A stretch of DNA of 64,000 bases from Clostridium_X cadaveris (GTDB taxonomy: Bacteria > Bacillota > Clostridia > Clostridiales > Clostridiaceae), in the NCBI RefSeq assembly GCF_039521325.1, contig NZ_BAAACD010000003.1; one strand, written 5' to 3'. Shown in pieces: positions 51,538 to 61,375 of this stretch (its first letter is position 1; the number at the start of each line of letters is the position of its first letter). A program made the position numbers and the translations under genes. The notes under the pieces were generated by a model. That model ran no database searches. It saw only the letters and a list, made by a program, of their open reading frames with translations, and had not been told where the DNA came from.

Positions 51538-51580
51538 ACAAAAAAAATGATGCCCTTTCTTTTCATAGTAGGACATCATT
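51538..51580 (-). terminator. Intrinsic terminator of clpX
   Basis: AATGATGTCC and GGGCATCATT pair with one wobble, then TTTTTTT on the minus strand. Confidence 0.8.
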
Positions 51581-51591
51581 ACCTTAATATA

Positions 51592-52881
51592 TTATGCTGT
51601 TTCTATGTCTTTTTTAGTCTTTACTTTTTTGCCTTTTATCTGAGGTCTTTTTTGTCCTTCAATTTTAAGGACTTCTGGTTTTTTAGTTTCAATTGTATCT
51701 TTTGTAACTGTAACCTTTGTTATTTCCTCATCTGAAGGGATATCAAACATAATATCTCCCATAGCCTCTTCTATTATAGCTCTTAATCCTCTAGCACCAG
51801 TATTTCTACTTATAGCTTCATCAGCTATCTTGTCTAATGCATCTTCTGAGAATTCTAATTCAACATTATCAATCTCAAAAAGCTTTTTATACTGTTTTAC
51901 TAAAGCATTTTTAGGTTCTTGCAATATTCTAACCAAAGTACTCTTTTCTAAAGCATCTAAAGTAACTATTATAGGAAGTCTTCCTACAAATTCAGGAATT
52001 AATCCAAACTTTAGAAGGTCTCCTGGCATAACTTCCTTTAGAATCTTTCCTAAGTCCTTTTCAGTTTTGGATTGAATATCCGCTCCAAATCCCATTGCAC
52101 TTTTTCTAGTTCTCTTTTCAATTATTGTATCAACTCCATCAAAAGCTCCTCCACAAATAAATAGTATATTACTTGTATTTATTTGTATAAACTCTTGATG
52201 TGGATGTTTTCTTCCACCTTGTGGAGGTACTGATGCTACAGTTCCTTCTAAAATCTTTAAAAGCGCCTGCTGTACACCTTCTCCTGATACATCTCTAGTT
52301 ATAGATGGATTTTCTGACTTTCTAGCAATCTTATCTATCTCATCTATATATATAATACCTTTTTCTGCTCTTTCAACATCATAATCGGCATTTTGTATAA
52401 GCTTAAGTAGTATATTCTCTACGTCTTCTCCTACATATCCTGCTTCTGTCAATGTAGTTGCATCGGCAATAGCAAAAGGAACATTTAAAAATTTAGCAAG
52501 AGTCTGAGCTAGCAAAGTCTTACCGCATCCTGTAGGTCCTAAAAGTAATATATTACTTTTTTGTAATTCTACATCATTATCAGATTCATTAGAATTTATT
52601 CTCTTATAGTGGTTATATACTGCTACTGCAAGAGATCTTTTTGCCTTTTCTTGACCTATTATATACTGATCAAGATAATTTTTAATTTCTGCTGGTTTTG
52701 GTAACGTTCCAGTATTAACATGAGTAGTTTCTTCAAACTCCTCAGCAATTATTTCAGAACATAATTCTATGCACTCATCACATATATAAACACCTGGTCC
52801 AGCTATAAGTCTTTTTACTTGCTCTTGGTTCTTACCACAAAATGAGCATTTTAATTGTTTTTTATCATCATACTTCACCAT
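51592..52881 (-). CDS. clpX: ATP-dependent Clp protease ATP-binding subunit ClpX
   Basis: A 429-residue AAA+ unfoldase. The N-terminal zinc-binding domain has CSFC and CDECIELC (about 11-38); Walker A is GPTGCGKT, Walker B IIYIDEIDK, the ClpP-binding loop is of the IGF type (MGFGADI region) and RNTGARGLRAIIE is sensor 2. It delivers tagged substrates to ClpP. Start ATG 52881 with GAGG at 7 bases; a GTG at 52887 overlaps the site. It follows clpP by 41 bp. Confidence 0.96.
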   Translation of the reverse strand: MVKYDDKKQLKCSFCGKNQEQVKRLIAGPGVYICDECIELCSEIIAEEFEETTHVNTGTLPKPAEIKNYLDQYIIGQEKAKRSLAVAVYNHYKRINSNESDNDVELQKSNILLLGPTGCGKTLLAQTLAKFLNVPFAIADATTLTEAGYVGEDVENILLKLIQNADYDVERAEKGIIYIDEIDKIARKSENPSITRDVSGEGVQQALLKILEGTVASVPPQGGRKHPHQEFIQINTSNILFICGGAFDGVDTIIEKRTRKSAMGFGADIQSKTEKDLGKILKEVMPGDLLKFGLIPEFVGRLPIIVTLDALEKSTLVRILQEPKNALVKQYKKLFEIDNVELEFSEDALDKIADEAISRNTGARGLRAIIEEAMGDIMFDIPSDEEITKVTVTKDTIETKKPEVLKIEGQKRPQIKGKKVKTKKDIETA

Positions 52882-52922
52882 TGTCACACCTCACTAATAA
52901 GGTCATCTAAGAACTTCTTCTT

Positions 52923-53519
52923 CTATTCAAACCTTCTTTCTTTTTGATTCCATACTTTATCAATCAATCCGTACTCTTTTGCTTCTAATGCACTCATGAA
53001 ATGATCCCTCTCAACATCTGCTTTTATCTTATCTAAAGGCTGACCTGTTCTTTCACTTAAAATTTGATTCAATTCATCTTTTATTCTCAAAATTCTTTGA
53101 GCATGAATGCTTATATCTGTAGCTTGACCTTGGAATCCACCTAAAGGCTGATGAATCATTATTTCACTATTTGGAAGAGCAAACCTTTTGTTTGGTGCTC
53201 CTGCTGCTAATAAAAATGATCCCATAGATGCTGCCATTCCAATACATATAGTAGATACATCAGGCTTTATGTATTGCATGGTGTCATAAATAGCCATTCC
53301 CGATGTTATGGATCCTCCAGGACTATTTATATATAGATAAATATCCTTATCTGGGTCTTCACTTTCTAAGAATAATAATTGAGCTACAACTAAACTTGCA
53401 GTTGCATCATTGACTTCATCACTTAACATTATTATTCTATCTTTTAACAATCTAGAATAGATATCATAAGACCTTTCTCCACGATTTGTTTGTTCTACAA
53501 CCATTGGTACAAAACTCAT
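52923..53519 (-). CDS. clpP: ATP-dependent Clp protease proteolytic subunit ClpP
   Basis: A 198-residue serine protease forming a 14-subunit barrel. The catalytic triad is Ser98 (GMAASMGSF), His123 (MIHQPLGG) and Asp172 (ERDHFM). YINSPGGSITSG forms the oxyanion region. GGAGGGT precedes the ATG. Gene order tig-clpP-clpX matches many Firmicutes. Confidence 0.97.
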   Translation of the reverse strand: MSFVPMVVEQTNRGERSYDIYSRLLKDRIIMLSDEVNDATASLVVAQLLFLESEDPDKDIYLYINSPGGSITSGMAIYDTMQYIKPDVSTICIGMAASMGSFLLAAGAPNKRFALPNSEIMIHQPLGGFQGQATDISIHAQRILRIKDELNQILSERTGQPLDKIKADVERDHFMSALEAKEYGLIDKVWNQKERRFE

Positions 53520-53651
53520 AATATATACCCTCCTTTAATAACCCTTAAACAATACATGTTATATAATATATCCATCTTCGTTTATTTGTAACCATATTTA
53601 CTATTATATAATAAAAAAAAAATTTATACTAATTAAATTTTTATAAATTTA

Positions 53652-53687
53652 AAATAATTGCCAGAAACAATAGTTCCGGCAATTATA
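53652..53687 (-). terminator. Probable terminator of tig
   Basis: AATTGCCGGAA and TTCTGGCAATT pair with one wobble and are followed by ATTTTAAATTT; the T tract is interrupted, so partial read-through to clpP is possible. Confidence 0.6.
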
Positions 53688-53702
53688 TTTCTTACAGTTA
53701 TA

Positions 53703-54995
53703 TTATGCTATTTTGCTGCTTTCAACTAGCATTTTGATAGCTTTTTCAACTACTACGTCATGTTTTATAAGATGTCCTTGAGCATTCATTAATAGATCAA
53801 CCATCTTATCTGTGTTTTCTGCTCCGCCATATTGTTTTGCTATTTCAGTAGCCTTTTCCTTGCACTCTTCATCAGTAGCTTCTAAGTTTTCAGCTTTTAT
53901 GATAGCTTCAAGAACTAAATCAGTTTTTACCTTCTTTTCAGCTCCTTCTTTCATGAAGCTTCTCATCTTTTCTTCTGTGTTGTTTGTGTATGCATAATAT
54001 GTTTGAAGATCTAATCCTTGATACTTTAATCTATTTTCTAAATCTTGTATCATAGCATCCACTTCTTTATTTATCATAACTTCTGGTATTTCTACCTTTG
54101 CATTTTCAGAAACAGCATTTATTACAGCTTCTTCTTGCTCTCTCTTAGCTCTTTCTTCGTTTGCAGCTTTCATTTTATTTTCTATATCAGCTTTAAGCTC
54201 TGCTATTGTGTCGAATTCTGATACATCTTTAGCAAACTCATCATCAAGCTCTGGAAGTTCTTTAGTCTTTATAGCTTTTACTGTTACTTCAAATAAAGCT
54301 GGCTTTCCGTTTAACTCTTCTCTTCCATAGTTTTCTGGGAATGTAACATTAATTTCTTTTTTCTCATCAACTTTTGCACCAACTAATTGATCTTCAAAAG
54401 TATCTATGAAAGTTCCTGATCCTATTTCTAATTCAAAATCTGTTCCTTCGCCGCCTTCAAATGCAACTCCGTCCATGAATCCCTTGAAGTCTATTACAGC
54501 TATATCGCCCTTTGCAACTTCTCCAGCTTCTTTAGTTTCGATTCTTGCATTTTTTTGTTGCATTGCAACTAGTTGCTTTTCAACTTCTTCAGCTTCAACT
54601 GGATGTTCTACCTTTGCAACTTCTAACCCCTTGTATTCTCCAAGTTCTACTTCTGGCTTAACAACTACCTTTGCAGTATATACGAAGTCTTTTCCTTCCC
54701 CGATTTCTACTACGTCGATTTCTGGATAATCAACAGGGTTTATGTTATTTTCTTCTAATGCCTTTGGATATGTATCCTCGCAACAGAAATTGATAGCATC
54801 CTCATATAAAGCTTCTACTCCATAGTATTGCTTTATAATTGCCATTGGAGCTTTTCCTTTTCTGAATCCAGGTATATTAAATCTCTTAACATTCTTTTTA
54901 TATGATTTCTTTAATGCCTCATTAAATTTTTCAGCTTCAACAGTAACTTCTAACTTAATAACGTTAGTTTCTACTTTTTCCATATTAACCTTCAT
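53703..54995 (-). CDS. tig: Trigger factor (ribosome-associated chaperone)
   Basis: A 430-residue chaperone and prolyl isomerase that meets nascent chains at the ribosome exit. The ribosome-binding signature is NIPGFRKGKAP (about 38-48), the PPIase domain is at about 160-245 (GDIAVIDFKGFMDG), and the helical C-terminal domain follows. AGGAGGAG precedes the ATG. Complete in length. Confidence 0.95.
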   Translation of the reverse strand: MKVNMEKVETNVIKLEVTVEAEKFNEALKKSYKKNVKRFNIPGFRKGKAPMAIIKQYYGVEALYEDAINFCCEDTYPKALEENNINPVDYPEIDVVEIGEGKDFVYTAKVVVKPEVELGEYKGLEVAKVEHPVEAEEVEKQLVAMQQKNARIETKEAGEVAKGDIAVIDFKGFMDGVAFEGGEGTDFELEIGSGTFIDTFEDQLVGAKVDEKKEINVTFPENYGREELNGKPALFEVTVKAIKTKELPELDDEFAKDVSEFDTIAELKADIENKMKAANEERAKREQEEAVINAVSENAKVEIPEVMINKEVDAMIQDLENRLKYQGLDLQTYYAYTNNTEEKMRSFMKEGAEKKVKTDLVLEAIIKAENLEATDEECKEKATEIAKQYGGAENTDKMVDLLMNAQGHLIKHDVVVEKAIKMLVESSKIA

Positions 54996-55112
54996 TGCCT
55001 TACTCCTCCTACTTTCCTTTTTATAAGCAATATATTTTAACTAAACCATTATACCACACAATTAAAAAATATTACAAATATTATTGTGAGATATTTTCCA
55101 TAGGACAGTAAA

Positions 55113-55934
55113 TTAATTTACTTTTGTGGCAGAGCCGTTAGAATTTAATATAAATTTGTTTCCATCTATATCTATATTTATACCATTATCCTCCCAAGCA
55201 CCAATAGTTATAGATGCACCTTCAAGACCATTTATATTGCTATGAGAATTTGTTGTTACATCAAGTATCCATACATAATATCTTCCTTCTTTATTAAACC
55301 AAGGAAGTTGACTAATATATACAATATGAGTATCGTCGATAAATTTAGGACTCTTAGTCCATACATATCCTGGATTAGTGCCTAATATATTTGTTCTTAA
55401 AAATTGAGTTCCTGAAGATGATACATAAGTTTCTAAAGTTATATCTTTAGTTGAACCGTTTATATCTTGTAGCACCATTTTTTGACTTGATTCGTCTAAT
55501 AAAAGCATTTGTTGTGACGATTTGTTTATATCAAAGGAAACTTTATTCGAACCTGGTTCTATAAATTTGAATGATTTTGTTCCATCTTTTTCATCGTATA
55601 AAGCCTTTACTGTAACCCCATCTGATACTGTAACATCATAAGACATCTCTTTTTCTTCTGGTGCTTTATCTGTGATATTTTCTTTTTCTTCTGAGTCAGG
55701 AGTTTTCTCGTCTTCTACTATATCCTTAGCAGTCTCCTCATTTTTCTCTTCACCCTTGTTTATTTTCGCACTTATAAAGCCAATTTTATCTTTTATAAAT
55801 GGTTTTGCATAATCACCGAATACTAGAAAGCCTAATATTAGAACAACTATTACTATAAGAGAAATTATGCCCACTTTACGCCTTTTCATTTTTCTTTCAT
55901 ATTCTCTGCTAAATATGCTTGGTTTTCTTTTCAA
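55113..55934 (-). CDS. Membrane-anchored hypothetical protein
   Basis: A 273-residue protein. A basic N-terminus (RKMKRRK) and one helix (about 23-42) anchor it; a Glu/Lys-rich linker (about 60-95) leads to an exported C-terminal domain of beta strands (DVTVSDGVTVKALYD, KFIDDTHIVYISQLPW, YVWILDVTT) that looks like part of a WD/propeller-like repeat. No known family. Start TTG 55934 has GGGAGG 7 bases upstream; an ATG at 55961 would place that site inside the gene. Confidence 0.55.
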   Translation of the reverse strand: MKRKPSIFSREYERKMKRRKVGIISLIVIVVLILGFLVFGDYAKPFIKDKIGFISAKINKGEEKNEETAKDIVEDEKTPDSEEKENITDKAPEEKEMSYDVTVSDGVTVKALYDEKDGTKSFKFIEPGSNKVSFDINKSSQQMLLLDESSQKMVLQDINGSTKDITLETYVSSSGTQFLRTNILGTNPGYVWTKSPKFIDDTHIVYISQLPWFNKEGRYYVWILDVTTNSHSNINGLEGASITIGAWEDNGINIDIDGNKFILNSNGSATKVN

Positions 55935-56054
55935 CTTAATACCTCCCAACCTATAATTCAATAATCATTATATATTATAGCTTTGAAAATAGTAACATAT
56001 ATTATATTAAAAAACTCTTAAACTATTTTTGCCCATATCTATATATTTTATTTA

Positions 56055-56495
56055 TTATGTGAAATTTTCCGGATTATTTACTAAATCGCTTATAATAGAA
56101 AAGTTCTTCTTTTTCTTTTCTAAGGCTTCGATTTGAAGATATATATTCTGAATCTCATTCCCAAATTCCGCACCATATTCAGCTAAGATTGAGTTTTTTA
56201 TTTCTACTAAAGGTCTCAACCTCTCCCTTATCTCATTTAAAGCTGAGTTAAGCTCTTGCTTTCGAATCTTTATATCTTCTTTAGATTCATATATTTTATT
56301 TAAAGCGGACATTTCATTTTGAATGTCAATAATAAGTACCATATTAGTTGAAATCCTTTGAAGGGCATTTGTCAAATCAGTCCATTTTGTAAAAGGTATT
56401 TCTCTTAACATATTTATCTTTTTTTCTTCTAACTTCTTTATAGAAGCATTTATTTGCAACACTTCTTTATGTATAGCATTTTTCCCTACGCTCAT
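56055..56495 (-). CDS. Coiled-coil hypothetical protein
   Basis: A 146-residue soluble protein predicted to be almost entirely helical with heptad-like spacing (EVLQINASIKKLEEKKINML, ELNSALNEIRERLRPL). No domain is recognised; its length and pattern recall small structural or flagellar-type accessory proteins, but nothing in the neighbourhood supports that. The ATG at 56495 follows GGAGGTAAGG; an ATG at 56513 includes that site. Confidence 0.55.
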   Translation of the reverse strand: MSVGKNAIHKEVLQINASIKKLEEKKINMLREIPFTKWTDLTNALQRISTNMVLIIDIQNEMSALNKIYESKEDIKIRKQELNSALNEIRERLRPLVEIKNSILAEYGAEFGNEIQNIYLQIEALEKKKKNFSIISDLVNNPENFT

Positions 56496-56607
56496 AGCCT
56501 TACCTCCATCCATAATTATAATAATTTTAGCATACTAGCTTAATAATTCCAACTGATAAGTTTTAAGTCAACTATTAATAATTAGACTTTAATCACAATT
56601 TTAAAAA

Positions 56608-56654
56608 ATCCCACTATGTAATTAAACGAAAAAAGTCTAATTACATAGCGGGCA
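56608..56654 (-). terminator. Intrinsic terminator of M23 peptidase gene
   Basis: CCCGCTATGTAATTA and TAATTACATAGTGGG pair over 15 bp (one wobble) and are followed by ATTTTTT on the minus strand. Confidence 0.85.
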
Positions 56655-56669
56655 TTTAAAATCACTTTT

Positions 56670-57896
56670 TTACTTTATATAATTCATAGGATTTTGAGGT
56701 GTTCCATTCACCCTCACTTCAAAATGAAGATGAGGTCCTGTACTTACTCCTGTAGAGCCAACCTTAGAGATTATGTCTCCTTGTTTTACAGTTTGTCCAC
56801 TTTTCACTAGCAAGCTGCTATTATGGGCATATAAAGTTTGTATTCCCCCACCATGATCAATTATAACTGTATTTCCATAACCACCATAGGTACCGGAAAG
56901 TACTACAGTACCATTTTTGGAAGCCTTAACAGGAGTACCATAAGGAGAACCAAAATCTGTACCGGTATGTAATTTCTGCTCACCAGTAACAGGATGGGTC
57001 CTATATCCAAAATTAGATGTTATTACATCACTTACAGGTCGTATAAAACTACCTCCCTGAGTCTGTGAACCATTAGACCCATTATTTACAGAATTCAGAA
57101 AACCCTCTATGTCCTTTTGAAGTTCATCATTACTTTCCTCAAGAGCAAGTATTTGATCATGAAGCTTTCTTTCCTCTGAGGATAAATTATTTTTCTTTGT
57201 AATCTTCTCGTTTTCTATAGATTTTAATTCTTTTAAAGCATCTTCATATTTTTGCTTTTCTTGAACCAGTGTTTCTTTAGATGAATTTAGAGATTCTACT
57301 TGTTCATTCATTAGAATTCTCTCTTCGTTAAGTTTGTTTTCGCTTAATTCTAGATCATTTTGAGCATATTCTACCTCTTTAAGTAGTGTTTGATCATTTT
57401 TTACTATTCTGCCCAAACCATCTATTCTACTTATGAAATCTCCTATACTTTCACTTTCTAATAAAAAAGAAAATATATTTCCATACATATCTGACTTATA
57501 TATTCCTCGTAGTCTTTTCCCTAAAACCTCTTCCTTCTTGGTCTTGTCCATCTCAAGAGTTATTATATTATCTTGCAACTTATTTATATTTTCCTCTAAA
57601 GACTTAATCTGGTCTTTTATATCTTGAATCTTTTTTTCGTATTCTTCTACTACAGAATTTTTTTCATTTACAATTTTCGACTGAGCCAAAATTTTAGAAC
57701 TTAAGTCTTCAATGTCAGATTGAATTTTTGTTTTTTCACCTTCCAGATTACTTTTCTTATTATTTAAATCATTTATTTTCTGGTTGTTCTCCTTCTGCTC
57801 CTGCTTCATTCCATCTACAGTTTTTCCATAACTTACAACACTTATATTTGTAATCATTATAGCTGCTAGTGAACAAACTAAAATCTTCTTTTTCAT
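56670..57896 (-). CDS. Murein hydrolase activator/M23 peptidase with coiled coil (EnvC-like)
   Basis: A 408-residue secreted protein: signal peptide (about 4-25), a long coiled coil (about 30-265) and a C-terminal LytM/M23 domain. The zinc ligands are in LHTGTDFG (His and Asp) and GPHLHFEV (second His), with YAHNSS as the additional motif, so the peptidase is probably active. This architecture matches EnvC/PcsB-type proteins acting in cell division or wall turnover. ATG 57896 has GGAGG 8 bases upstream. Confidence 0.88.
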   Translation of the reverse strand: MKKKILVCSLAAIMITNISVVSYGKTVDGMKQEQKENNQKINDLNNKKSNLEGEKTKIQSDIEDLSSKILAQSKIVNEKNSVVEEYEKKIQDIKDQIKSLEENINKLQDNIITLEMDKTKKEEVLGKRLRGIYKSDMYGNIFSFLLESESIGDFISRIDGLGRIVKNDQTLLKEVEYAQNDLELSENKLNEERILMNEQVESLNSSKETLVQEKQKYEDALKELKSIENEKITKKNNLSSEERKLHDQILALEESNDELQKDIEGFLNSVNNGSNGSQTQGGSFIRPVSDVITSNFGYRTHPVTGEQKLHTGTDFGSPYGTPVKASKNGTVVLSGTYGGYGNTVIIDHGGGIQTLYAHNSSLLVKSGQTVKQGDIISKVGSTGVSTGPHLHFEVRVNGTPQNPMNYIK

Positions 57897-58093
57897 CCCT
57901 TTCACCTCCTCTTTAATACAAATTTTCTTCTTTATTATACATTAAATTTATATAAATTTGACTTTAGAATAGTAATGTTGAAAAATTTTTTACATTATTT
58001 TATTATACTTAATTATACATTAAACTTTACACCAAGAGACTTCTAAAAGTTTTCTTTAATTTTTATATTAACTTTTTATAAGCACACCACATA

Positions 58094-58128
58094 AATAAAA
58101 GCATAGGATTACTACCCTATGCTTATTC
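58094..58128 (-). terminator. Intrinsic terminator of cysteine desulfurase-thiI operon
   Basis: AAGCATAGG and CCTATGCTT form a 9-bp stem followed by TTATTTATG; T-rich but short. Confidence 0.7.
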
Positions 58129-58143
58129 TTAAACAATACTTAT

Positions 58144-59289
58144 TTAAAGGTCAAAAACTTCCATTCCATCTATAGCTTCTTCAACTAGTTTTTCTATTTC
58201 AAGAACACTCTCTGACTGTCTTATTTCATTTAATCTTGGTTTAGTCTTTGGATGTTTTGGAACAAAGATAGTACAACAGTCTTCATATGGCAATATCGAA
58301 GTCTCATAAGTACCTATTTCATGTGCTATATCCATTATATCTATTTTATCCATAGTTACTAAAGGTCTGAATACTGGTCTATCTGAGCAGTCATCACTAC
58401 ATATTAAACTTTCCATAGTCTGGCTTGCCACCTGTCCTATACTTTCACCTGTGGTTACTGATTGAACTCCAACTTTTTCACCTAAAGCACAAGCAATTCT
58501 CATCATGAATCTTCTCATTATAATAGTAAGTTCATCTTCTCTACATTTTTCTATTATGTTCATTTGTATATCTGTAAAAGGTACTACATAAAGCCTTACT
58601 CCTCCAGTATACGAAGAAACTATCTTTGCAAGATCCTTTACTTTTTCTTTTGCTCTTTCACTTGTATATGGATGACTGTGGTAATATACACATTGTACTC
58701 CCACACCTCTTCTTGCCATCATATATGCAGCCACTGGTGAATCTATTCCTCCTGAGAGCATAAGCATTGTAGAGCCATTCATTCCATATGGAAGCCCTCC
58801 AACTGCTTTTATCTTCTTTTCATACACATAAGCTTTATCTCTTATCTCTATCTGAAGGAAAAGCTCTGGTTTTTTAACATCTACTTTAACATCTTCACAT
58901 TGAGATAATATGTATCCTCCAATGCTTCTGCTAACTTCCATGGAATTCATAGGGAACTCTTTATTTGCACGTTTAGTTTCAACCTTAAATGTAGCTGGAT
59001 TAATTTCCTTTAATACTCTTAAAGCTTCTTCTTTTATAATATCAAATTCTCTTTCAACTTGGCTTACTATACATACTTCTGAGACACCAAATACTTTTTT
59101 TACTCTTGAGATTATCTCTTCTAAGTCATCTCCCTTTATGAACCATCTATTTTGATCAACTATAAATTCATAAGAAACGCCTCTTAAAACATATTTTATA
59201 TTATCTCTTAATTTTTTTTCAAATTTATTTCTATTTAGCCCTTTTAGGAATATCTCTGGTGCATATTTTACTAATATAAGTTTATTCAT
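58144..59289 (-). CDS. thiI: tRNA 4-thiouridine synthase ThiI
   Basis: A 381-residue enzyme that sulfurates tRNA U8 and, in many bacteria, serves thiamine thiazole formation. Domains: N-terminal ferredoxin-like and THUMP (about 1-165), and a PP-loop ATPase with LSGGIDSPVA (178-187). There is no C-terminal rhodanese domain, as in Bacillus; the Cys pair DCCTIFVPKHP near residue 340 is conserved. Start ATG overlaps the desulfurase stop by 4 bp, so sulfur is probably passed directly from it. Confidence 0.94.
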   Translation of the reverse strand: MNKLILVKYAPEIFLKGLNRNKFEKKLRDNIKYVLRGVSYEFIVDQNRWFIKGDDLEEIISRVKKVFGVSEVCIVSQVEREFDIIKEEALRVLKEINPATFKVETKRANKEFPMNSMEVSRSIGGYILSQCEDVKVDVKKPELFLQIEIRDKAYVYEKKIKAVGGLPYGMNGSTMLMLSGGIDSPVAAYMMARRGVGVQCVYYHSHPYTSERAKEKVKDLAKIVSSYTGGVRLYVVPFTDIQMNIIEKCREDELTIIMRRFMMRIACALGEKVGVQSVTTGESIGQVASQTMESLICSDDCSDRPVFRPLVTMDKIDIMDIAHEIGTYETSILPYEDCCTIFVPKHPKTKPRLNEIRQSESVLEIEKLVEEAIDGMEVFDL

Positions 59290-60422
59290 ATCCTAATTCT
59301 CCTCAAAAATTTTAATGATTTTTCTAATATTGATAGTGTATAGTCAACTTCCTCTAATGTATTCATATCGCTGAAACTAAATCTTATAGTTCCATCAATA
59401 TAGTCTTTACCTACTCCTACAGCTGTAAGTACGTGGGAGAAATTTTTATCCTTTGATGAACATGCTGATCCTGTAGATACGTATATGCCATCAGCTTCAA
59501 GCATGTGAAGAAGTACCTCGCCTCTAACACCTTTAAAGCTAACACTTAAAATATATGGTGAAAATCCATCTTCTAAAGGACTATTAATCGATATGTCCTT
59601 AATTCCAGATAATCCTTCTATAAAGTGTTTTTTTATCTCTGTAACCTTATCATAATTCTCTTTAAAATTACATTTAATTATTTCTGTAGCTTTTGCAAAA
59701 CCCAATGCATTTGCTACATTTTCTGTACCAGACCTTATACCATGTTCTTGTCCTCCCCCATATATTAGAGGTCGTGGTATAAGGTTCTTTTTTACATAAG
59801 CAAAACCTATACCTCTAGGCCCGTGAATCTTATGACCACTAGCTGATAATAAGTCTATATTAAACTTCTTTACATCTATATTAATCTTTCCGTATCCCTG
59901 TATGGCGTCTACATGAAATTTAGCCTTGCCATGAGCTCTTACGATTTCACCTATAGCCTGTAAATCTTCAATAATTCCAATTTCATTGTTGACTGCCATT
60001 ACAGAAACTAATATAGTTTCTTTTTTTAATGCAGCTTTTAAAGACTCTAGATTAACTCTTCCATTTTCATCCACATCTAAATATGTAACTTCTATGCCGT
60101 TCTCTTCTAAACTTTTTGCAGTATTCAATATACTTGGATGTTCTATTTTTGTAGTTATTATATGTGCTTCCGGTTTTAAAAAAGCTTTTAAAAGAAAGTT
60201 GTTACTTTCACTTCCGCCAGATGTAAAAATAATCTCATCTTTATCTGCATTTATCATACTTCCAAGAACTTCTCTTGCGTAGTTAAGCTTCTTTTCTGCT
60301 ACAAGTCCCAATTTATGTACTGATGATGGATTACCATAATAATTCTTCATAGCATATGCTACTTCTTCTACAACCTCGCAATAAGGAGCTGTAGTAGCTG
60401 CATTATCAAAATATACTTCCAT
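59286..60422 (-). CDS. Cysteine desulfurase (NifS/IscS family) paired with ThiI
   Basis: A 378-residue PLP enzyme that takes sulfur from L-cysteine as a persulfide. PLP lysine is Lys198 in ASGHKIHGP; the persulfide Cys321 lies in STGSACSSK, a short-loop group I type. His95 and the other PLP contacts (SGGSESNN) are in place. In Bacillus the equivalent (NifZ) is dedicated to ThiI. A structured leader element lies 45 to 120 bp upstream. Confidence 0.92.
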   Translation of the reverse strand: MEVYFDNAATTAPYCEVVEEVAYAMKNYYGNPSSVHKLGLVAEKKLNYAREVLGSMINADKDEIIFTSGGSESNNFLLKAFLKPEAHIITTKIEHPSILNTAKSLEENGIEVTYLDVDENGRVNLESLKAALKKETILVSVMAVNNEIGIIEDLQAIGEIVRAHGKAKFHVDAIQGYGKINIDVKKFNIDLLSASGHKIHGPRGIGFAYVKKNLIPRPLIYGGGQEHGIRSGTENVANALGFAKATEIIKCNFKENYDKVTEIKKHFIEGLSGIKDISINSPLEDGFSPYILSVSFKGVRGEVLLHMLEADGIYVSTGSACSSKDKNFSHVLTAVGVGKDYIDGTIRFSFSDMNTLEEVDYTLSILEKSLKFLRRIRI

Positions 60423-60467
60423 GGTTTCATCCTTCCTTATTGTTTCCTATATTTTTCAACTTTATTT

Positions 60468-60541
60468 AATGTCTAGTCGTTTAACAACTTCTAACCCTCA
60501 AATCGAGTTAAAACTCCACCTGAAGGTTAGAATTCAGTTTA
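60468..60541 (-). repeat. Structured intergenic element, copy 2, in leader of the desulfurase gene
   Basis: On the minus strand it follows a TATAAT (60543-60548) almost directly, so it would be the 5' end of the transcript. The main stem is TTCTAACC/GGTTAGAA (60489-60496 with 60525-60532); a small hairpin GAG..CTC and a GTTG..CGAC hairpin follow. The motif TTCAGGTGGAGTTTTAA and the ending TAGACAT are shared with copy 1. Confidence 0.6.
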
Positions 60542-60589
60542 TATTATACATTATATTTGTCATATTTGCACTCAATGTTATTATAAAAT

Positions 60590-61321
60590 CTACATTTCTT
60601 CAAGCTTTTTTAATATTTTATCTTTATAAAATATCCCAATAAGTACTACTACTAAGGCTATAGAACCTACTACTATAGCTTTTGCATGTTCTCCATTAGC
60701 AATATTAGCTCCAAAGTAACAGGAGATAGCAAGAGCTGGTATTCTTGCTCCCATTGATAAAGTTATAAACTCAAGTGGTGTCATTTCAGTAAGCCCAAAA
60801 ATTAAAACAAGAGAATCTTTTGGCATTCCCGGAAGGAGATAAAGTAAAAATGCAACTATTTTTTCTCTTCTCTTTTTAAATTCTTTTTCCTCTTCTTCAG
60901 TAATTTCTTTACGCTTTTTATGAAGAATTTTTTCTATTTTTTTATGTAGGTCTTGAGGTACAACTTTTTCCACAAAACTTCTTCCATATTTATGGCTGAC
61001 TAAAAATAACAAATAGGATCCTACTCCTATTCCGAAAAAAGATATAACTGTTCCCCAAAAAGTACCATATACATATCCTCCAGCTGCCTGTATAACTTCA
61101 CCAGGTATGAAGAATATGACAACTTGTAATATCTGCAATATAAAAAATACTGCCCAAGACCAGTATCCAAATGACTCTAAATATGCCTTTAATTTTTCCC
61201 TGTCTATAAGTAAATTATAAAAGCTTACTATACTATCCTTTGTTAGGTAAATAATAAATGCTGATATTAATATAGTTAATGTTATTATACATAATTTCTT
61301 TTTATCTTTTAAGAATTTCAT
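60590..61321 (-). CDS. TVP38/TMEM64 (VTT, DedA-like) membrane protein
   Basis: A 243-residue membrane protein with about six helices. The VTT signature appears as FIPGEVIQAAGGYVYGTFWGT (about 74-94) and LLPGMPKDSLVLIFGLTEM (about 157-175); an extra charged loop with KKRKEITEEEEKEFKKR (about 136-152) is inserted between them. Members move lipids or affect membrane potential. The ATG at 61321 follows GGAGGAG; an upstream frame to 61354 contains that site. Confidence 0.82.
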   Translation of the reverse strand: MKFLKDKKKLCIITLTILISAFIIYLTKDSIVSFYNLLIDREKLKAYLESFGYWSWAVFFILQILQVVIFFIPGEVIQAAGGYVYGTFWGTVISFFGIGVGSYLLFLVSHKYGRSFVEKVVPQDLHKKIEKILHKKRKEITEEEEKEFKKRREKIVAFLLYLLPGMPKDSLVLIFGLTEMTPLEFITLSMGARIPALAISCYFGANIANGEHAKAIVVGSIALVVVLIGIFYKDKILKKLEEM

Positions 61322-61375
61322 TTTCTCCTCCATTCGAATGCAAAACTTGTCCATATCATTCTTCGTAAGGGCCCT

